In this document: piece after piece, positions 1 to 9,300 of the stretch
Numbering within the stretch: position 1 is the stretch's first letter
Layout of the letters: each line of letters begins with the position of its first letter
Origin: an uncultured Anaerolineales bacterium
Lineage (GTDB): Bacteria; Chloroflexota; Anaerolineae; Anaerolineales; UBA4823
Reading direction: 5' to 3'
DNA: 61,079 nucleotides
NCBI GenBank assembly: GCA_937928795.1
Contig: CALFWB010000023.1
Span: forward strand, 1 to 61,079
Program-made: the position numbers and the translations under genes
The notes under the pieces: model-generated
Told to the model about the DNA's origin: nothing
Database searches by the model: none
What the model saw: the letters and a program-made list of their open reading frames with translations, nothing else

Positions 1-18
1 AAGGGCAAAGGGAGATTC

Positions 19-139
19 TCCCCTCTCCCGCTGGGAGAGGGGCCGGGGGTGAGGGCGTCCTCCCCTCTCCCGCTGGGAGAGGGGCCGGGGGTGAGGGCGT
101 CCTCCCCTCTCCCGCTGGGAGAGGGGCCGGGGGTGAGGG
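19..139. repeat. 42-bp tandem repeat, about 2.9 copies
   Basis: Three near-identical units start at 19, 61 and 103 (period 42). Each unit carries a 10-bp inverted repeat, CCCCTCTCCC-gct-GGGAGAGGGG, followed by a G-rich tail (GCCGGGGGTGAGGG). A diverged single copy lies at 15535-15571. The unit can form a strong hairpin in DNA or RNA. No coding frame is convincing here. Similar C/G-rich palindromic units are common intergenic repeats in several bacterial phyla (general knowledge). Confidence 0.9.
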
Positions 140-162
140 AATCATTCAAGCACACCCAATCC

Positions 163-240
163 GTGTGCACTCAAAATTTGTTGGCAACATTGCTTTGTTG
201 GACAACTCATTAAGTTGTACTACAACTTTTGCGTGGACAC
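163..240. repeat. 78-bp palindromic dispersed element, copy 1
   Basis: This copy begins GTGTGCACTCAAAA and ends ACAACTTTTGCGTGGACAC. The ends form terminal inverted repeats of about 19 bp (GTGTsCACkCAAAAGTTGT on the inward-reading strands). A nested palindrome around ACAACTCA-TTAAGTTGT lies inside. Other copies are at 44972-45049 and 48316-48393 (both also exactly 78 bp), with a shortened one at 15645-15702. The layout resembles a MITE or REP-type element. No transposase is visible in the window. Confidence 0.85.
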
Positions 241-276
241 CCCAATCCGCAAGAAAGGGACAAAGAGATTAGATGA

Positions 277-311
277 TTGAAAAGCCCTACACCCCTCTTA
301 GGGCTTTTCAA
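277..311 (-). terminator. Hairpin downstream of malQ, possible terminator
   Basis: A perfect 13-bp stem, TTGAAAAGCCCTA with TAGGGCTTTTCAA, encloses a 9-nt loop, 136 bp past the malQ stop. On the minus strand the stem ends in TTTTCAA rather than a clean U-run, so termination is only possible. The same core GAAAAGCCCTA occurs at about 45210, so it may instead be a repeat fragment. Confidence 0.4.
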
Positions 312-446
312 AGGCTTATGGTTAGCCTGAGTTCAGGATAAGCTTACCCCCTTTGCGTGTCACTTCGAGCACAGCACGAAGGCTTCACGATTTCTCCTCG
401 CTACCCTCGTCAGCGAGAACTCGGAGTGGGTCTAGGCAATTGTGGA

Positions 447-1988
447 CTAAGTCGCCAAGAAGGGATGACGATTATACTGAAAGTTTAATCGAGCAATTTG
501 TTCGGCAAGAGAGCTGCTATAGAATTCTTCCGTTGCGCGCCAACTCCAATATTGCCCTATCCTGCCCGGAAAATTCAAGCGCGCTTCGCTACCTAAGCGG
601 AGAAAGTCCTGTAAAGGAGCAATAGCGAAGATCGCAACTGAAGCCCACGCGTATTGGATCATTTGCCAAGCAGGGTCTTGTCCAATAAGGGGTAGGTAAC
701 GGTGCACGGTTTCGCGCCCTTTCTCTCCTAAACTTGTGTACCATCCTAAGGTCGTATCGTTATCGTGCGTCCCAGTATACACAACGGATTGGGGCGTAAA
801 ATTATGAGGAAGAAAAGGATTTCCCGGATTGTGATCATCGAAGGCAAATTGCAGAACCTTCATACCCGGTAGTTGAAAAGCCTGGCGCAATTCAATCACA
901 TCCTGAGTGATGAGGCCTAAATCTTCTGCAATAAAGGGCAATTCTCCGCCAAGCTCTTTAGCCAAAAAAGAAAACAAGCGTTTACCCGGCGACCGTACCC
1001 ACCGACCCTTTTCCGCAGTAGGAAGGTGAGCAGGGATTTCCCAACAAGCACAAAAGCCGCGAAAATGGTCAATGCGGATCAAGTCAACTTGAGTGAGGGT
1101 ATGTTTAATCCGCTTTCGCCACCACTCAAAACCGGTCTGCTGATGGGCTTTCCAATGATAGAGCGGATTTCCCCAGCGTTGACCGGTCGGGGAAAAGTAA
1201 TCGGGCGGCACTCCGGCAATGACGCGTGGATACCCTTGCGGGTTCAGCTTAAATAACTGCGGGTTACACCAGACATCACAGCTATCTTGAGCGACAAAGA
1301 TGGGCACATCACCGATAATGCGAATGCCAGCTTCGTTTGCTTTGGCACGAATTGCAGACCACTGCCGAAAGAACAAAAACTGCTGAAAACGAAAAGCATC
1401 TAGGCGGCCTGCATTCTGGGCAATAAAGGCTTGCAGCGCCTTTATTGAACGTTGGCGATACGGTTCATCCCAATCCATCCAGGCTTTGCCACGGTGAGCT
1501 TCTTTCAACGCCATGAACAGCGCAAAATCCTCTAACCAATCCACATGTTGCTGACAAAATCTTTCAAATTCATCCTGCAGTTGTGGAAGATGGCGCTGAC
1601 GAAAATTCTGATAGGCTTGGTTCAGTAAGTGGTTTTTCCACGGAATAAGGAGGCCGAAATCCACTTTTCCGGGCGTGAAATTTGGCTTGCCTTCAAAGTC
1701 TGTTTGGTCCAACAGGTTTTCTTGAAAAAGCAATTCCAAACTGATTAAGTTTGGATTGCCCGCAAAAGATGACAGAGATTGATAGGGTGAGTCACCATAG
1801 CCCGTCGGTCCCAGCGGTAAGATTTGCCACAAACCACAACCGCTTTGCTTAAGAAAATCAATCCAGCGGAAAGCTTGTCTCCCAAGTTCACCGATGCCTA
1901 AATCACCGGGCAGGCTTGTCGGGTGAAGCAGGATACCACCACTGCGTCTAAATATCGAAGGGCTCGCGCTTATTTTCGATGATCGCAT
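447..1988 (-). CDS. malQ: 4-alpha-glucanotransferase (amylomaltase, GH77)
   Basis: Transfers 1,4-alpha-glucan segments between glucan chains in cytoplasmic glycogen or maltodextrin metabolism. The 513 residues match the family length. The N-terminal signature RSGGILLHPTSLPG is near residue 15. The GH77 catalytic set is visible: nucleophile Asp307 in RIDHFRG, acid/base Glu355 in FIAEDLGL, and Asp409 in TGTHDND. It is the last gene of the minus-strand glgA-glgC-malQ run and overlaps the 3' end of glgC by 41 bp, so translation is probably coupled. The first roughly 14 residues precede the conserved start of the family, and a shorter start is possible. Identification is secure; substrate preference is inferred. 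Confidence 0.95.
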   Translation of the reverse strand: MRSSKISASPSIFRRSGGILLHPTSLPGDLGIGELGRQAFRWIDFLKQSGCGLWQILPLGPTGYGDSPYQSLSSFAGNPNLISLELLFQENLLDQTDFEGKPNFTPGKVDFGLLIPWKNHLLNQAYQNFRQRHLPQLQDEFERFCQQHVDWLEDFALFMALKEAHRGKAWMDWDEPYRQRSIKALQAFIAQNAGRLDAFRFQQFLFFRQWSAIRAKANEAGIRIIGDVPIFVAQDSCDVWCNPQLFKLNPQGYPRVIAGVPPDYFSPTGQRWGNPLYHWKAHQQTGFEWWRKRIKHTLTQVDLIRIDHFRGFCACWEIPAHLPTAEKGRWVRSPGKRLFSFLAKELGGELPFIAEDLGLITQDVIELRQAFQLPGMKVLQFAFDDHNPGNPFLPHNFTPQSVVYTGTHDNDTTLGWYTSLGEKGRETVHRYLPLIGQDPAWQMIQYAWASVAIFAIAPLQDFLRLGSEARLNFPGRIGQYWSWRATEEFYSSSLAEQIARLNFQYNRHPFLAT

Positions 1989-3207
1989 CGCTCGCTACGC
2001 GGTCAGAGGGATAGTCTACTGTGGTTACATCAGGATAGATGAGCGCCCCGGCTTCGATTCTAAAATTTTCGGGGACAAAGCTGTTTTTTCCGATCATGGC
2101 AAACTGAATGGGTTCAGAGTCCATCGAACCAATGTGGGCATTTTTGCCAACCAAGACATGTTTATCCAAAATCGAGCGCTCAATGATAGCGCCACTTTCG
2201 ATGATTGTGTCGGTCAGGACAATCGACTCGCGCAAGATGGCGTTCTCATGCACCCGCACCCCAGGGGAAAGCACACTCCTCTCGACAACGGCGCCTTTGG
2301 CAATGACACAACCATCTGAAATTAAGCTATCTTGAATCAAGGCATCTCGCGCAATTCGAGCTGGTGGACGCTCCTCAGTGCGAGTGTGAACTACCCACGA
2401 GCGGTCATTGAGGTCAATCGAAGGTTTCTCATTCAACAAATCCATGTGGGCTTTCCAATAGGTATAAGTTGTCCCCACATCCACCCAATAACCGCTGTAA
2501 GGAAAGCCCATTACCCGCGCCCCGTCCCGAACAAGTTTGGGCAAGATATCTTTGCCAAAATCGTGGGAGGAATGGGGATTTTTATGGTCTTCCCAGAGCG
2601 CCTTATCCAGCACATCCATACGGAAGACATAAACCCCCATGTTTGCCAAATTAGAAGTAGGCTGTGGCGGTTTTTCCACAAAAGATGTTACACGGTAATT
2701 GGAGTCAACTTCGACAATGCCAAAGCGAGAAGCCTCCTCCATTGGAACACGGATGACCGCCATGGTCAGATCTGCGTCATGATCGTGATGAAATGTAATG
2801 AGCGCATCATAATCCATGCAATAGACATGATCTCCCGAAAGGATCAAAATGGTATCCGGATTGTTGTGTTTGATAAAACTAAAGTTTTGTTGGACAGCAT
2901 CGGCCGTTCCCAAATACCAATCTGCGCCGCGCCTGCCCCGAAAGGGCGTATATAGGCGCACGCCTCCTGTAAAATCGCGATCCAAGTCCCAAGGTCCGCC
3001 AGCCCCGATATGTTCGATCAAGGAATGCGGGCGGTATTGGAGTAGGATCATGACATCAAAAATGCCCGAGTTGACGCAATTCGAGAGGGTAAAGTCGATG
3101 ATGCGATACTTTCCAGCAAAGGGAACAGCCGGCTTGGTGCGCTTTGCCGTTAGAACGCTCAGACGACAACCTTCTCCACCTGCTAAAATGACTGCCCGAG
3201 TTTTCAT
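1948..3207 (-). CDS. glgC: Glucose-1-phosphate adenylyltransferase (ADP-glucose pyrophosphorylase)
   Basis: Makes ADP-glucose from glucose-1-phosphate and ATP, the committed step of bacterial glycogen synthesis. The N-terminal nucleotidyltransferase fold has AVILAGGEGCRLSVLT, the RTKPAVPFAGKYR signature, GTADAVQQN, SGDHVY and the VEKPPQP sugar-phosphate lysine motif. GYWVDVGT follows, then a C-terminal left-handed beta-helix rich in hexapeptide-like repeats. Its 419 residues are normal. It starts inside the ATGA that ends glgA (4-bp overlap) and its end overlaps malQ, which makes a compact operon. Allosteric effectors cannot be read from the sequence. Confidence 0.97.
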   Translation of the reverse strand: MKTRAVILAGGEGCRLSVLTAKRTKPAVPFAGKYRIIDFTLSNCVNSGIFDVMILLQYRPHSLIEHIGAGGPWDLDRDFTGGVRLYTPFRGRRGADWYLGTADAVQQNFSFIKHNNPDTILILSGDHVYCMDYDALITFHHDHDADLTMAVIRVPMEEASRFGIVEVDSNYRVTSFVEKPPQPTSNLANMGVYVFRMDVLDKALWEDHKNPHSSHDFGKDILPKLVRDGARVMGFPYSGYWVDVGTTYTYWKAHMDLLNEKPSIDLNDRSWVVHTRTEERPPARIARDALIQDSLISDGCVIAKGAVVERSVLSPGVRVHENAILRESIVLTDTIIESGAIIERSILDKHVLVGKNAHIGSMDSEPIQFAMIGKNSFVPENFRIEAGALIYPDVTTVDYPSDRVASDAIIENKREPFDI

Positions 3208-4670
3208 ACGTTTACCCCTTCAGAAACCGATTGATAAGTTTTCTCTTGTACAACCTCATGATAGACAGCGAGATACTCTCTCGCAGAACGAGCCCACGAA
3301 AAGTCCTGCTTCATTCCATTGCGTTGAATGGTGCGCCAGATGCGCCGATTGGAATAGAGTTGAATTGCTCGCCGCAAGGTTATTTCTAATTCTTCGCTCT
3401 GGGGATGTTCAAATAAAAAACCGGTCGAGGTCTCAGGATTGCCGCTATCTAGAATTGTATCCCGCAAGCCACCCGTTGCGCGGCCGATCGGAACTGTGCC
3501 ATAGCGCATGGCAATCATCTGAGCCAATCCACATGGCTCATAGCGAGACGGGATTAAGAGCATATCCGCCGCAGCGTACAAGCGGTGACTGAGGTGCGGA
3601 TCAAAACGAAGAACGGCTCGCAAGCGCTCTGGAAATTCGAGTTGCAGTTGGTAAACAGCCTGCTCAAGCGCAGGGTTGCCGGTGCCGAGAATGACCGCTT
3701 GCCACGGCGCGTCTTTAATCTTGCGCAACGCTGCGATTGCGAGATCAATTCCCTTCTGATAATCTAAGCGGGTGATCATCCCAATAAGCGGCGCGCCCTC
3801 AAGGGGTCTCCAGCCAAACTCCTCGAAAAGCTGTTTCTTGTTCAACTCCTTTCGTTGAAGACGCCGCAGGTCATACGGGTATTCAATCTTGGCATCTGTT
3901 GATGGATCCCAGACTTTGAGATCAAGCCCGTTCAAGATGCCTACTATATCTTCTCGACGCAAGGAGAGATATTCATCTAGACCAGCGCCAAAGTCACTGG
4001 TTTGAATCTCTTTGGCATAGGTCGGCGAGACCGCAATGATGCGATCGGCAGCATATATTCCCAAGGGGAGGGGGAGTTGTTGTGCCCAAACTGGTAAAGG
4101 CGAGTTGACCGCTGGCGGCAAGCCGAACTCAGCCAATGCCTCAGCAGCGCCATGTCCAAGATAAGGGAGATTGTGAATGGTGATGATCCTTGCCGATTGA
4201 CGAAAAAAGTCCAGCGGTTGCACCAGCATCGCATAAAGCGCCGGGGCGGTATGCCAGTCGTTGGCATGGACAACATCCGGTCGCCAATCGATCGCTTGCA
4301 GGAATTCTAGGCAAGCCAGCGAGAAGAAGGTGAATTTCACCCCATCAAAACTGGTGTCGGCAGAATAGACCGGCGCATCGCGCGTAAACAGGCTGCCGCT
4401 GACAAAGTAGGTTTTCACAGCAGTCTGCTCCAACTCATAAACTTGAGCTTGAAGCGGTTGAGGATAGTGAGGGACCTGCAAGGTGACGAGAAACTTGAGC
4501 GGTGGCGGTTGTTGCTGGATTGCTCCATGAAAAGGAATCGCAACGCGCAGTTCAAAATCTGTCTCTGCCGTGATTTCCTGCAAGGCGTGCGGCAAAGAGC
4601 CGGCGACATCTCCCAAGCCACCAACTTTGACATAAGGTTCAGCCTCTGCTGCTAGATAAAACACTTTCAT
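3204..4670 (-). CDS. glgA: Glycogen synthase, ADP-glucose type (GT5)
   Basis: Extends alpha-1,4-glucan from ADP-glucose. The 488-residue GT-B protein carries the ADP-glucose-binding KVGGL motif at residues 15-19, the starch-synthase catalytic domain, EPCGL in PSRYEPCGLAQM and GRATGGLRDTI near the C-terminus. It is the first gene of the glgA-glgC-malQ operon and shares ATGA with glgC. Its start lies 274 bp from the divergent GH57 gene, so the gap probably holds promoters for both directions. No branching enzyme (glgB) is next to it; the nearby GH57 and GH13 proteins may supply other glucan-processing steps. Confidence 0.97.
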   Translation of the reverse strand: MKVFYLAAEAEPYVKVGGLGDVAGSLPHALQEITAETDFELRVAIPFHGAIQQQPPPLKFLVTLQVPHYPQPLQAQVYELEQTAVKTYFVSGSLFTRDAPVYSADTSFDGVKFTFFSLACLEFLQAIDWRPDVVHANDWHTAPALYAMLVQPLDFFRQSARIITIHNLPYLGHGAAEALAEFGLPPAVNSPLPVWAQQLPLPLGIYAADRIIAVSPTYAKEIQTSDFGAGLDEYLSLRREDIVGILNGLDLKVWDPSTDAKIEYPYDLRRLQRKELNKKQLFEEFGWRPLEGAPLIGMITRLDYQKGIDLAIAALRKIKDAPWQAVILGTGNPALEQAVYQLQLEFPERLRAVLRFDPHLSHRLYAAADMLLIPSRYEPCGLAQMIAMRYGTVPIGRATGGLRDTILDSGNPETSTGFLFEHPQSEELEITLRRAIQLYSNRRIWRTIQRNGMKQDFSWARSAREYLAVYHEVVQEKTYQSVSEGVNV

Positions 4671-4802
4671 CGTTAGTTTCCCTTGCTTGGTTTCCCCTAT
4701 TTTACCCTACCCCTCTTTCAAATCGAGCGCTTTTCCCGCGTATTTGACTCGGAATCTTACATATCCCAATTCATCGTGGGTTTGGGTTAGAAGTTTGCTT
4801 TT

Positions 4803-4864
4803 GTCATTTCGACGAGCGCAGCGAGGAGAAATCCTAAAGACTTCCGCTGCGCTCGGAGTGACAC
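4803..4864. repeat. Dispersed GAGCGCAGCGAGGAGAAATC-type palindromic repeat
   Basis: The left arm TCATTTCGACGAGCGCAGCG plus GAGGAGAAATCC is followed by a right arm CGCTGCGCTCGGAGTGACA. The arms are partly inverted copies (GAGCGCAGCG/CGCTGCGCTC). Relatives occur at about 355-436, 15426-15532, 45136-45198 and 56611-56695. Confidence 0.75.
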
Positions 4865-4904
4865 GTCAAGGTGGTAAGCTCATTCTGAACTTATGTAATG
4901 AAGG

Positions 4905-4910
4905 TATAAT
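4905..4910 (+). promoter_or_regulatory. Candidate -10 box for the GH57 gene
   Basis: A perfect TATAAT lies 34 bp upstream of the chosen ATG at 4945. No good -35 hexamer is found at 16-18 bp spacing. The position suits a leader of about 27 nt and supports the internal start. Confidence 0.45.
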
Positions 4911-4944
4911 CAGGCGCGATTTTATCTCAGCCGAGTTATCCACG

Positions 4945-6333
4945 ATGAAACGGTACCTTTGCGTCCATGCTCACTTTTACCAACCACCGCGCGAAGATCC
5001 ACGCAGCGGCCAAATCCCGATCGAACCTGGAGCTGCACCCTATCCGAATTGGAACGAAAAAATTTATCACGAGTGTTATCGCCCTAATGCCGAGCTAAAC
5101 AACTTCGAGCGGATTAGCTTTAACGTGGGTCCAACCCTGTTCGAGTGGATGGCGACCGAACACCCCGACACCGCAGCCGAGATCGTCAACGCCGATTGGC
5201 GACTGAGCTTGCAGGAGGGAGTCGGCAATGCGATGGCAATGCCCTACCACCATACCATCCTCCCGCTGGCGACTTATTTGGATAAAGTCACACAGGTGCG
5301 CTGGGGAATCATGGATTTTGAAGCGCGCTTTGGGTATAAACCCCTTGGGATGTGGCTGCCCGAAACAGCCGTCGATTACGAAACCTTGAGTGTCTTAGCC
5401 GATCACGGCATTCGCTTTACCATCTTAGCGCCGTGGCAAGCGCGCCGAGAAAACCCCGACGTTACTCATCCTTATCGGGTCGAGTTGCCCCAAGGGAAGA
5501 GCATTGTGGTCTTTTTCTATCATGCCCCCCTGAGTGGTGGCATCAGCTTCAATCCTCCAATGACCGTGAACGCCGATCAATTCGTCAGTGAGCATCTGCT
5601 GCCCATCTATCAAACCGAAGGCAAAAAACGAGCCGAAGCAAAGCTCATCCTTCTAGCTTCGGACGGAGAGTTATACGGTCATCATCAACCGCTGCGACAG
5701 TATTTTCTGCACAGACTGTTGACCGCTTCTTGCCGCATGAACCAGATTGAGGTTACCTATCCAGCGAAATGGTTGCAGCAATTCCCCGTCCAATCCACGA
5801 TTCGCCTCCGCCAACGCACTTCATGGAGCTGTCATCATGGCGTTGCGCGCTGGTCTAGCGGTTGCGCTTGTACCCCAGGGGACTCAAGCTGGAAAAAAGC
5901 CTTGCGCTCAGCCTTAGATGAGATCGCCTCTGAAATCGATCACATCTATTTCGCTCACGCCTCAAAGCTGGTTGACGACCCGTGGGAATTGCGTCATTCC
6001 TACCTTAAGGTGCTTCTCGGTCAAACTGCGCTCGAAGCGTATTTTCGAGAAATGACAGGTAAAACCTTAGCCGCTTCAGAACACCAAAGGTTGCTTCAGC
6101 TCCTAGAGGCACAATATGAACGTCAACGCATGTTTGCTTCCTGCGCCTGGTTCTTTGAGGATTTCGACCGCATTGAACCGCGCAATGCGATTGCCTATGC
6201 CGCTCATGCAATTCGTCTGACAGAGCTGGCTACGGGTATGGATTTATCCTCATTCGCTGCTCAAAGATTAGCAAAGGTCGTCAGCGCCAAGACAAGCCTA
6301 ACAGGAGATGAAGTCTTGAGGACTTTCCTCTAA
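4945..6333 (+). CDS. GH57 family glycoside hydrolase with DUF3536-like C-terminus
   Basis: Probable intracellular alpha-glucan-active enzyme. Family motifs of GH57 are visible: HAHFYQP at residues 8-14, the nucleophile-type Glu140 in MWLPETAVD, and acid-type Asp240 in ASDGELYGHH. The later block WSCHHGVARWSSGCAC is typical of the DUF3536 part. The ATG at 4945 was chosen because similarity starts at once (MKRYLCVHAHFYQPP) and the upstream frame runs through a dispersed repeat. At 462 residues it is shorter than the roughly 800-residue DUF3536 proteins I recall, so the C-terminal domain may be reduced. Context (glgA-glgC-malQ next door, GH13 opposite) points to glycogen turnover. Specificity (amylase, branching or debranching) cannot be decided here. 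Confidence 0.85.
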   Translation: MKRYLCVHAHFYQPPREDPRSGQIPIEPGAAPYPNWNEKIYHECYRPNAELNNFERISFNVGPTLFEWMATEHPDTAAEIVNADWRLSLQEGVGNAMAMPYHHTILPLATYLDKVTQVRWGIMDFEARFGYKPLGMWLPETAVDYETLSVLADHGIRFTILAPWQARRENPDVTHPYRVELPQGKSIVVFFYHAPLSGGISFNPPMTVNADQFVSEHLLPIYQTEGKKRAEAKLILLASDGELYGHHQPLRQYFLHRLLTASCRMNQIEVTYPAKWLQQFPVQSTIRLRQRTSWSCHHGVARWSSGCACTPGDSSWKKALRSALDEIASEIDHIYFAHASKLVDDPWELRHSYLKVLLGQTALEAYFREMTGKTLAASEHQRLLQLLEAQYERQRMFASCAWFFEDFDRIEPRNAIAYAAHAIRLTELATGMDLSSFAAQRLAKVVSAKTSLTGDEVLRTFL

Positions 6334-6334
6334 G

Positions 6335-9300
6335 TTACACAACTCCACACAAACGCAGGAATTCTCCCAATTGATATTTACTACTTTGGGCTTTTTGCTT
6401 CAGATCATTGACAAAACCTTCTTGTTCACAAACCACTCTCCCCAAACCCTCCTCTTTCCCTTCAGATTGACAATGAGTCCAAAGAACCGTCGTGATACAG
6501 AGAAGGTCAAGCCACTCTTCAAAAGCTTCCTTAACAAACCAATCCACCCCTTGGTAATGGTTCACGCCGCTGAACTGGCGAAAGGCGCCATCGCTGAACC
6601 AGAGAGCCAATGTATCCTCCTCAGAGAGCTTGCTTTCATACTGTATAGCATATTTTAGAAGCAATTGAATGGCAAGCATGGCTCGATGGGCTTCAGTTTC
6701 GGTCAGTAACATTGCTTGAAAAGCTTCGTGCAACAAGGCTTCAAGCTTCCATTCCTTGAGCCACTGCCAACTGAGATGCAAGCCTCTTTTTGTTTCGCTC
6801 TCTTTTAGCATACCGAGCGGAGCAAGGAAAATCCAGCCCAACAGGATTGACCAAGCATAACTATCCCCTTGACAAAGCCGCTGTGTTGTTGGATTCTGCC
6901 CGATTTGAGGGAGTTGAGATAAGAGCGTTCGACACAAACTAGCCAGAGCTGCCTGATAGCGATCGCCAGCCAGCGGTTCCGAGAGAAATCTCTCGACTTG
7001 CTGGGTGAGGGCAAATGCCTTGTGAAGGATCTCCTGAAGAGTGGGTTCTAGCTTGTCGGTTGAGCTTTCGCCCGCTTCACAAACCCGCTGTTGAATGAGC
7101 CAATTCCATTGTCCTGCATTGATCATCTCCCGCAAAGAGGTGCGGAGCGGTTGCAGTAACATCTCCGCCTTGGCTTGCTCAATGCTAGGAACTCCTCTTC
7201 CTTTCAACTCAGCATGGAGCTGACGGTAAATGCCATCGGGCGTGTCCACAACCGTCTGAAAGTCAAGGAATACGTAGCAGCGATAAGCGTTCAAGTAAAT
7301 ATAAAAACCTTGCTGACAAAGTTCATGATTGTTCCTAAGGAACTCCAAGCCGCTGAAGGAGTCGCGAAAAATGGTGAAGGTGTTCTCATCATCTGCAATC
7401 TCGAATTCCTCGCTGAAGTCTTTGCGGAGAAGTCGTTTCTCTCCATCGGCACCTTTTTGAAGATAAGCACAAGAGGATTGAATAAAACCCTCCGTCTCTG
7501 CAAAGCGGTTATGATAAATCACTAGGGCTTTCTCTGCTCCCGCTCGGTTCGAATAGGCAAACACATCTTCATTTACGAAACCCTGCGGCGTCTGAAAGTC
7601 GTAAAGTAAGAAGTGATCCGCTTCAGCAAAAAGATAGCGCTTGCGCAGCAAGGGGAAGATAAATTGCTCATGGCGGGCAACCAGGTCAGGATCGGGTGTT
7701 TCATCCCAATAAGCGCGCCGATATTCCATACCGTATTTCTCGGTAAAACCTTCAATCTGTCCATGCCCGAACATGGGCAAGCCGGGCAAGGTCGCTAAAA
7801 GCACACAAACCCCAAAATATTTATCGCCTTTCCCAAATTGATCCACTGCAGTGCGTTCATCTGGATTGTTCATAAAGTTGACATAACGCTTTAGAATTTG
7901 CGGATCAAATTCCAGGGTGTTTTTGATCACCATGCGGTACTCTTGGTTTCGCTCATCGCGCAGCATGTTCATAAAAGCGCTGTTGTAGACGCGGTGCATC
8001 CCCAAGGTGCGCACAAAGTAGCCTTCCATAAGCCAGAAGGCTTCGGCAAGCAACAGCGTATCCGGGATTTCTTCCGCCACCCGATCCACCACCTCGCGCC
8101 AAAATTCATGCGGAAAGGCAGCGTTAAACTGCTCTTTGGTCATGGCATGTTCGGCACGGGAGGGGATATCGCCACCGCTGCCCGGCTCCGGAAACCACAA
8201 GCGCTGATAGTGACGTTTGGCAAGCGTCATCGCTGCGTCGAAACGGATGATGGGAAATAAGCGGGCAACCTGCAAAATCGTTTGGATCACTTGCTCGCGC
8301 ACCTCGGGCAGCAAGTAGTTGAGTTGCGCAGTGTCGTTCCACGGCATGGACGTGCCGTCGTTCCCATGATAGATATATAGCTCCCTACCGGTCCAAAAGT
8401 CAACCCGCTTGAAGACTACTGCGGCATCGGTGTTGTTGTAGTAGTGGTCTTCCAGAAAAATGCCCACTCGCTGATCCCAAGAGAGATTTGGGCCATTAAA
8501 CGTATAGGAAGGGAAAGGGCTATAATCGAGGGAAATAAACCATTCTGGATGGTTGATCACCCACGGCGAGTCAATCCCCATGTGATTGGGAACCATATCC
8601 GAAGCCAAGCGGATGCCGCGTTGCCATGCCCGATGACGCAGGTTGTAGAAAGCCTCATCGCCGCCTAAATCCGCCGCAATCTTATAGTCGAAGAGGGAGT
8701 AGGCCGAAGCGACTGCTTCTGGGTTACCGCGCAACTGCTTGATGCGCTGAGAGGCAGGGCTGCGTTCCCACAAGCCGATCAGCCACAGAGCGGTAAATCC
8801 CCAGCGCGCCAGTTGGTCTAATTCTTCGTCCGGTATTTGATCTAAACGAGTAATGGCGCGCCGATATTTTTTAGAAAGCTGATCAAGCCAGACATACGTA
8901 TTCTTGGCCATCATGACCACCCTCGGCATCCAGTCCCGATCCGGGCTAAAACGTTCTAGCTCCAGTTCGAGGCCCTCAAAGTGCAAAATCGGTGCAATCC
9001 CGCTACCCGGAAAGATGGCTTTTTCTTCCTCTTTTACGAAATCCAAGCCGCTCAGCAATCGTTTGAGGGCATCTCCCAAGAGGTAACCCCAATGCTGGCG
9101 AATATATTCGATTTGCCCTGAAAGGGAATGGGGTACTGCGATCGCAGGACTGCGCAGCATGGCAACCAGATTTTGATTCTGAGGTCCAAAGGGCGGCTGT
9201 TGGTCGAAAAAAGCACTCAGCTCATGAATGATCTTCGAGTAGGCAGTGTTTTGGCTTAAGTTACGGTCGTCAAATAGCTCGCTAAAGGGTTCAAAAGCCG

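Larger units (their letters stand above)
1..446. other. Repeat-rich non-coding stretch downstream of malQ
   Basis: No credible gene is seen. The stretch holds the 42-bp tandem array, copy 1 of the 78-bp palindromic element, a strong hairpin at 277-311, and a diverged member of the GAGCGCAGCGAGGAGAAATC repeat family at about 355-436. The open frame on the plus strand at 353-625 runs through a repeat and antisense to malQ, so it is not called. Confidence 0.7.
4671..4944. other. Divergent intergenic region between glgA and the GH57 gene
   Basis: The region holds a member of the GAGCGCAGCGAGGAGAAATC dispersed repeat family (4803-4864) and a TATAAT at 4905-4910. The reading frame of the GH57 gene stays open to 4687, but that part runs through the repeat and shows no family similarity, so it is treated as non-coding. 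Confidence 0.6.

Noticed and set aside
19..139. CRISPR array or origin iterons
   Set aside because: Repeats are contiguous 42-bp palindromic units without spacers; no dnaA, rep or other replication gene is near.
277..311. Riboswitch or small RNA
   Set aside because: Only a single simple hairpin is visible, with no conserved aptamer-like features; kept as a possible terminator.
353..625. 90-codon plus-strand open frame
   Set aside because: It runs through a dispersed repeat and antisense to the end of malQ, with no ribosome-binding site or family similarity.
4687..4944. N-terminal extension of the GH57 protein
   Set aside because: It contains a dispersed repeat and the -10 box; family similarity starts exactly at the ATG at 4945.
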